Made by a program: the position numbers and the translations under genes. DNA of 14,806 bases from Cyclostephanos tholiformis (lineage: Eukaryota; Bacillariophyta; Thalassiosirophyceae; Thalassiosirales; Thalassiosiraceae). Below the pieces are notes generated by a model. The model was not told the DNA's origin. It saw nothing but the letters and a program-made list of their open reading frames with translations, and searched no databases. Positions 10,028 to 14,806 of the stretch are shown here, piece after piece. The number at the start of each line of letters is the position of its first letter. Position 1 is the stretch's first letter. The stretch lies in assembly GCA_036939975.1 (NCBI GenBank), contig JALLPB010000542.1:1-14806 (forward strand). The letters are read 5' to 3'.

Positions 10028-10494
10028 TTGACAGAGTCAATGCATACAGATGGCCAGAACGACGTGGACGACGATGACCATCGCGGGCGGCTTTGAGGTA
10101 TTGTGATTTACTTCATACACGAATAAAATATTGGCATCGTAGTACAAGATACCTATCTATCGTGAATGTTCCTCGAGGACTGTGTCGCGGTTCGCATGAT
10201 AATAATGTTGTTGTATCGTACGATGTCAGCTTAGAGGCGAGGTGACTATGACATCAAATCGATGGATGATAAATTCATCATCTCTATTTCTTACTGATTT
10301 ATCTTTGAAACGCAATATGACTATGCAGGACAGCGAAGGGCACGCAGATCGATCTCTTCATCTAATGCCCCGACCTGCGCGTCTCGCGTACCGAAAATTT
10401 TGGGTGAAAAACCTATCTACTAACTACATAAACCATGTTGGATCATTATATGTAGGCCGTCGAATTCCTAGAAGGTGACTTACGTTACTTACTC
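10028..10494. promoter_or_regulatory. Divergent intergenic region, truA and RIB43A
   Basis: 467 bp between divergent starts, presumably holding both promoters and leaders. An AT-rich segment with AATAAAATATTGG lies at about 10121-10133. A short open frame around 10242-10478 resembles no family and I do not call it. A short 5' exon of the RIB43A gene in this interval cannot be excluded, but none is needed to reach the usual protein length. Confidence 0.4.
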
Positions 10495-11693
10495 ATGCCA
10501 CTGCATTCCTCTCCACACCCGATGCTTAAGGATGAGCATCTTGAAAAAGAACGTGTAAGGTTGGATGCTCGGAGAGAGAGGGATGAGGATCGTGCGAAGC
10601 GATTCATGAATGCAACGAATCGAAACATTGGCATTGACAAGAGTTACCTCGATAAACAAATTGAAGAAAAACGGTTACTCGAGCTTGCTCATCGGGGGGA
10701 GAAGTTGGCCGAAGGTAAAAATGACAGGTGGTGCTACGTTTTCGTCCCGTTATTGCCCCGATTCACATTATTATTCTCCTTCCTAAAGCTGAAAATCTTA
10801 AGAAACTCGTTGAGTGCCTCGATGAGAACAACTCATCCGTTCAAGCGGAGAGGAAAAGATCACTCGATGAAATAAAAATGTCACTCATTGAACAAATGAA
10901 CCAGCCCAAGAATAATGCGCTTGGTATGGATGGACCTCTAGATTTGAGCAGATGTGGTCCATCGTCTCTGCAATGTTTTTCGGGGGAAGATCATGAGTAC
11001 GAGAAAAGGAAGAAGGCGCAGCAGGAGCAGGTGAAATCGTGGTGCGCGGAGTCAATGATAGCAAAGAAGAAGGCATTTGATGCCGAACAAAGGGACGAGC
11101 GGGAATACCACAAGTATGTTCTCGAGCAGGATATGATTCGGTCGGAGTTGGAAGCACAGGTCAAACGAAGGAGAGACGAACAGGCCAGACTATGTCAGAT
11201 CGAAAATATGGAGTATGCACATCAAGCACGTCAAAGACAGGAGGATGAAATGAAGGCTGATCACGAAGCCCAGCTTCGCCAAACTCATTACGTCCAAACT
11301 TGTCCACTCGTTACGGAGGACACAAAGCTGGCACGAAATGTCAACGCAGAGCACCGGTGGCGAAAGGATCACTTCAAAGGTTTCTCTGAAGAGCAGGTGG
11401 CTCACCTTTACCGAGAGAACGAATCCGTGGCGCAGGAAAGACGGGCAGTCCGCCTTCAGGAAGCAGAAAACGAGGCTAACTGGGCCAGGTACCAATCAGA
11501 AATGCTGAGTAAGGTTCGAGAGGCAGATGAGGCTAGGCAGCAAATAAAAAATGAAGAAAGGCGCATCAATTTGGAGATTTTGGCTGCACAAAAAGAAGAG
11601 CTGGACAATCGAAAGGCTGCAATAAAAACGGAACGTTTTCCCGAAATCGGCACGTCGTTCTTCTTCTCTCGCTTTGGCAAATCTAGTCGTTAA
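10495..11693 (+). CDS. RIB43A: RIB43A-family flagellar doublet-microtubule protein
   Basis: Two exons (10495-10714 and 10789-11693) encode 374 residues, close to the usual RIB43A length of about 380. RIB43A proteins are filamentous coiled-coil proteins inside the A-tubule of axonemal doublet microtubules in cilia and flagella. Supporting segments are RNIGIDKSYLDKQIEEKRL near the N terminus, the hallmark DLSRCGPSSLQCFSGED, and HRWRKDHFKGFSEEQ toward the C terminus, separated by long Arg/Lys/Glu/Gln-rich helices typical of coiled coils. The first about 10 residues (MPLHSSPHPM) are not family-like, so the exact start is less certain than the rest. A flagellar gene fits a centric diatom with motile sperm or another flagellated stramenopile; pennate diatoms lack flagella. 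Confidence 0.9.
10715..10788 (+). other. Intron in RIB43A gene
   Basis: A 74-bp phase-1 intron with donor GTAAAA and a pyrimidine-rich acceptor TTCTCCTTCCTAAAG. Splicing joins EKLAE to AENLKKLVECLDE across a G|CT Ala codon and restores one frame between the two halves of the RIB43A domain, which lie in different frames in the genomic sequence. Confidence 0.85.
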
Positions 11694-11901
11694 GCTAAGA
11701 TTCTCCGGCAACAACGCGATGATAATTATTAAAGTGAACATTACCGACCATAGATGCGGTGTATAATTTCAACCATGTTGATTCGAACCGTCAATGTTTC
11801 CCAAAAAAACAAACCAGGGTGCTCGAGAACCTAATCAACGAATTATGCCTGACAATCAATTAGCATCGGATACAGCTCTTGCAGTCTGTGTTGTCTCAGC
11901 G
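11694..11901. other. Convergent 3' intergenic region
   Basis: 208 bp between the RIB43A and MATE stop codons. It is AT-rich at its left end (GATAATTATTAAAGTG, about 11719-11734) and contains a run of A (CCCAAAAAAAC, about 11800-11810). I see no further gene or structured RNA. Confidence 0.4.
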
Positions 11902-14067
11902 CTATCTGCTTTCCGTTGCGCTTTTTGCGTATGTTTGTTTCCAAACTCTGGTACCGAATTGAGCCATCCGAAGAAATTGGAACACGAGGAGGGCATGCCA
12001 AACACCCAAGAAGTTTCTGCATGTAAACTTCAATTGTGCAAACAACAACATAATTGACGTGACATACGATCCTACCAAATACCGCGTATCGCTCGAGGCA
12101 ATGATCGAGCCTTCCAAACACATTGCAATCGGGTGAAATAACGACGCGATGCCCATGAATGGACTGACGACGGACATCAGGGAGACAAGGGCGGCATCAT
12201 TGGTAAAAGTTTTCCCTGAATTGAGGGCTATGAATCGGCCCAAAATACAATTGACAACCCCAACGATGAATGACATAAGCAATAGGCGTTCCATCAGCGT
12301 TCGCGCATTCCTATCATCACAATCGGACAAGTCAGTTTTCGTCGTAGATGACGATACAGCGGCGACTTGGGACGCATTTTCCCTTACGCTCTTTTGATAG
12401 AGCAAACCCGGCAGAAAAGTCTGCGCCGCTTGACTGATGGCGTCTCCGGCCGTCGCGAAGAAGAAGAACACCCTCATCATGACGCTGTGACACGCCAGGC
12501 TCACCATGCCGAAGTCGCCAGCTCGTACGGTCATGGCAGAATATCCCATGATTTTACCCAGCATCACGAAGAACATCGGTCCGGCGAGTAGGAGCAGAGA
12601 GGCAAGCGATTTGCGATCAGGCAGGGATATGAATGGTATCTCGGATGGATCATCGCCGCTTCCGCTGGCATCCACATCCGCATCCAAAGGCGGTTGCAAC
12701 GACCGACGATGCCCCGAAGCTCCCCGCTCCTCCCCCCCCTCTCTGTACGCATCCTTCCAACCGCATACCATCGTCCACACCTTCCAAGTCAGCATCCCGT
12801 TCGCGATCATGCTAGCCACGCCCGTCGCCAGCGCCGCCCCTCGCACGCCCCACCCGAACCTCGCCACGAATATATAATCGCCCAGGATATTCAACACCGA
12901 GGCGACGACGACCGCTATGGCAGGTGTCCTCGTATCCTGCGCCGATAATAGCGCCGCCTGGGACGTTAGTCCCATGACGGCCAGGGGCGATGCGATGGAA
13001 CGTATCCTCACGTACCCGAACGACGCCCGCAGGACCTCCCGTGTGAGGTCCATCGACGCGACGATTCCGGGGGGGTTGGAGGAGGATGCGTCGTCCCCCG
13101 CGATCGACAACGTGGCGCCCGTCGGGCCCAGTATCGCCGTCAGCAGCGCCATGCCACGGAGGTTGACGAACAGCATTAAGAATATCCCCGCCGCGAGGCT
13201 GAGGCCGAGCACGTGCGACATGGTGCGTATCTGTCCCGCCCGATCGCGCTTCGCGAATGCCCTCGCCAGCCTATTCGTGGTCGCCATCGATATGAACAGC
13301 ATGAGGTATATCGAGCCGTCGCATAACGTCGTGGCCGGACCGAGCGCCGCCAGCTGTACCACCGACGACGGATCGGCACGATGCGCGCCGAACGGCGACG
13401 ACGACGACGACGACGACGGGATGGACCCGCCGCCAGCGTATCGACCGACGGCGACGGAGTCCACGAGGCTTAGGAGTGGCTCGGATACCCAGATGAGGAA
13501 CGTCGTGGCCGAGAAGTGAGCGATCCTGCCGTAGGAGGGAAGGCCGACGAACGGGGTGGTCGTAGTCGTAGTCGTAGTCGTAGTCGACGACGACGACGAT
13601 CGAGATGACGTTTGCGATATGATGTTGCGATCGTTGTCGCATTCGTCCGAATCCATACTCGACGTCCAGTGTCCACGTCGCGACGTGGTCGTGATTTTCG
13701 GGACGACCAGATAGGACAAGTAACAACGACGACGATGACGACTATCGATCCCACCGTCGACGCCATCACACGCTCGGTGGACGATGTCAACTTCCTTCAA
13801 TCGAGAACCTCCCCTCCCGCACGGCATGACATGATGATGATGATGACGCCTCGGATGATGATACGCAAGGGCGCATGCGTTAGGGGGCGACGGCGGCGGG
13901 AAGAATAGCATTAGCAACAGCAAGGAGAGGAGGCGGACAATGCCGCTTGGCGTCGGCGTGGACGCCGAGATCATTGCTCCTTTGGCTATTACTATCTGGA
14001 CTCGCCCCCCCGCGCCGCCTTCACCCTCACGAAGAGATTTACTACTAGTAGGTTGGTTTACTTCCAT
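11902..14067 (-). CDS. MATE/DinF-type multidrug and toxic-compound extrusion transporter
   Basis: An uninterrupted frame of up to 721 residues. MATE proteins have about 12 membrane helices and export organic compounds using a proton or sodium gradient. The membrane part starts near residue 183. FLIWVSEPLLSLVDSVAVGR and LAALGPATTLCDG match the first helices of the DinF-like branch that includes plant plastid members such as EDS5. Later blocks are GLTSQAALLSAQDTRTP (367-382), NILGDYIF, GWGVRGAALATG, and LAGPMFFVMLGKIMGYSAMT at the start of the second half. A hydrophilic loop (about 440-480) divides the two halves. Met32 (13974) is followed by a signal peptide-like run (VRLLSLLLLMLFF) ending ALA before YHHPRR, so translation from 13974 with plastid import seems more likely than from 14067. 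Ser/Thr/His runs at 75-79, 158-171 and 218-224 are encoded by triplet repeats. The substrate cannot be inferred. Confidence 0.92.
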   Translation of the reverse strand: MEVNQPTSSKSLREGEGGAGGRVQIVIAKGAMISASTPTPSGIVRLLSLLLLMLFFPPPSPPNACALAYHHPRRHHHHHVMPCGRGGSRLKEVDIVHRACDGVDGGIDSRHRRRCYLSYLVVPKITTTSRRGHWTSSMDSDECDNDRNIISQTSSRSSSSSTTTTTTTTTTPFVGLPSYGRIAHFSATTFLIWVSEPLLSLVDSVAVGRYAGGGSIPSSSSSSSPFGAHRADPSSVVQLAALGPATTLCDGSIYLMLFISMATTNRLARAFAKRDRAGQIRTMSHVLGLSLAAGIFLMLFVNLRGMALLTAILGPTGATLSIAGDDASSSNPPGIVASMDLTREVLRASFGYVRIRSIASPLAVMGLTSQAALLSAQDTRTPAIAVVVASVLNILGDYIFVARFGWGVRGAALATGVASMIANGMLTWKVWTMVCGWKDAYREGGEERGASGHRRSLQPPLDADVDASGSGDDPSEIPFISLPDRKSLASLLLLAGPMFFVMLGKIMGYSAMTVRAGDFGMVSLACHSVMMRVFFFFATAGDAISQAAQTFLPGLLYQKSVRENASQVAAVSSSTTKTDLSDCDDRNARTLMERLLLMSFIVGVVNCILGRFIALNSGKTFTNDAALVSLMSVVSPFMGIASLFHPIAMCLEGSIIASSDTRYLVGSYVTSIMLLFAQLKFTCRNFLGVWHALLVFQFLRMAQFGTRVWKQTYAKSATESR
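13396..13418. repeat. CGA triplet repeat within MATE gene
   Basis: A pure CGA tract of 23 bases. On the coding (minus) strand it is TCG repeated, encoding the Ser run at residues about 218-224 in a loop after the first membrane helix. Confidence 0.85.
13558..13599. repeat. Compound GTA/GTC and CGA triplet repeat within MATE gene
   Basis: GTCGTA hexamers run into a CGA tract. On the coding strand this encodes the Ser/Thr run at residues about 158-171, just before the first membrane helix. Length variation here would keep the frame. Confidence 0.85.
13831..13846. repeat. ATG/CAT triplet repeat within MATE gene
   Basis: A short ATG tract on the plus strand that encodes the five-His run (residues 75-79) of the transporter leader on the minus strand. 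Confidence 0.7.
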
Positions 14068-14806
14068 GTTGGTTACCTCTATTCATGGCGGCCCCGAACT
14101 TAACAAGTACTAAGGGGGATAAAGTCAATGAGTCTCAATGTCATGATATCATTGCACGGAGGCCGTTGATGTCTTGTGAGGAAGGATGACGCCATAGTAA
14201 CGTAGGTAGTAGTATATATTTAGGTATGTAGGTATTATTAATTCCTATATAGACCTTGAGTATTCCTATCACGGGGGATCAACCCAATCATAATCGTTCG
14301 ATAAGTACCATCGTACGATACTCCTGTACTTTTGGGCTCAATTTACCATCCCCACAAATTGTCGCAGATAGCCCGCGGTGTACGATGGTATGGAAATTCT
14401 CTGCACATTAGCTCCGAATACGGAGTTCGTTCCCTCTCCGAGAGGTTCTGGGGAGGCGACAAAGCCAACCCAAGGGAATTTCTCCCCTCATACCTTTCCT
14501 GTCATAATCACTAGTTGCTCGACTGGCATCCTATGTAGGACATTGTCTGTCTTTCTTGTAATTTCTCTTTTGAACCTCAAATTTTGAGTAGTTCAAAATG
14601 ATCATTGGCGTCAAGCCAAAAAGATCCCTCTCGATCTAGACGAGTGTGAGATGCACGTAAAAGTGCCTCCAAATGCATCCATTGTTGTTTTTTGTTCGAG
14701 CCCTTGACAAGAAAACTCCGCTATCATTGTAAACCTCGACCAAAAGACCAGGAGACTACCGGAATTGTAACATTTTACGCCTTTTGTTACGTACTTTGAG
14801 TCACGA
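14068..14806. other. Upstream region of MATE gene, no further gene seen
   Basis: 739 bp to the window edge. It should contain the transporter promoter; a TA-rich stretch around 14208-14255 (including TATATATTTAGG and CCTATATAGACC) is the best candidate. An 11-bp inverted repeat (TACCATCGTAC at 14306-14316 and its complement at 14380-14390) is the only other structure noticed. Open frames here (for example 14332-14514) resemble no family. Confidence 0.4.

Noticed and set aside
10242..10478. Open frame upstream of the RIB43A gene as a separate gene or first exon
   Set aside because: No similarity to RIB43A or any family, and the two-exon model already reaches the usual protein length.
11770..11800. 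Possible tRNA T-arm (GGTTCGAATC on the minus strand)
   Set aside because: The bases around the loop do not form the 5-bp T stem, and no acceptor or anticodon arm could be found nearby.
12917..13519. 200-codon plus-strand open frame inside the transporter gene
   Set aside because: It is antisense to well-conserved MATE segments, and long antisense frames are expected in GC-rich coding DNA.
14306..14390. 11-bp inverted repeat (TACCATCGTAC and its complement)
   Set aside because: Short enough to occur by chance in this length of sequence and with no associated gene or target duplication.
1..14806. CRISPR array, prokaryotic operon or phage
   Set aside because: No regular spaced repeats; the genes are spliced and eukaryotic.

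Overview
The window looks like nuclear DNA from a photosynthetic, flagellum-forming stramenopile, most likely a centric diatom. Evidence for this: short GT-AG introns (74-96 bp); a eukaryotic 20S proteasome subunit; a bacterial-type tRNA pseudouridine synthase and a MATE transporter that both start with a signal peptide-like leader, with an aromatic residue just after the predicted cleavage site, as in diatom plastid preproteins; and a RIB43A axonemal gene, expected only where flagella are made. The taxonomic call is inference.

Layout. Positions 1-3497 hold no gene I can support. There are scattered, frame-broken coding-like stretches (about 1490-2760) and a perfect 17-bp inverted repeat bracketing 893-1108. 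Positions 3498-4340 (minus) carry proteasome subunit alpha-4 (PSMA7 type) in two exons. It is divergent from 4898-8328 (plus), a two-exon gene for a 1112-residue fusion of pyruvate formate-lyase and its radical-SAM activating enzyme behind a probable mitochondrial presequence. Converging on it is 8474-10027 (minus), a TruA-type pseudouridine synthase with a likely plastid leader. Divergent from that is 10495-11693 (plus), a two-exon RIB43A flagellar protein. It converges on 11902-14067 (minus), a MATE/DinF-type transporter with a plastid-like leader. Positions 14068-14806 show no gene. The gene-bearing part strictly alternates minus/plus, so two divergent pairs share upstream regions of about 557 and 467 bp.

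The genes do not form one pathway. The main item is the PFL-activase fusion: a glycyl-radical enzyme and the enzyme that installs its radical are in one polypeptide, with all core catalytic residues visible in both halves and a few divergent positions in the activase half. It would convert pyruvate and CoA to acetyl-CoA and formate without oxygen, probably in mitochondria. The proteasome and transporter genes are clearly richer in G+C than their neighbours, and the transporter gene itself changes composition along its length.
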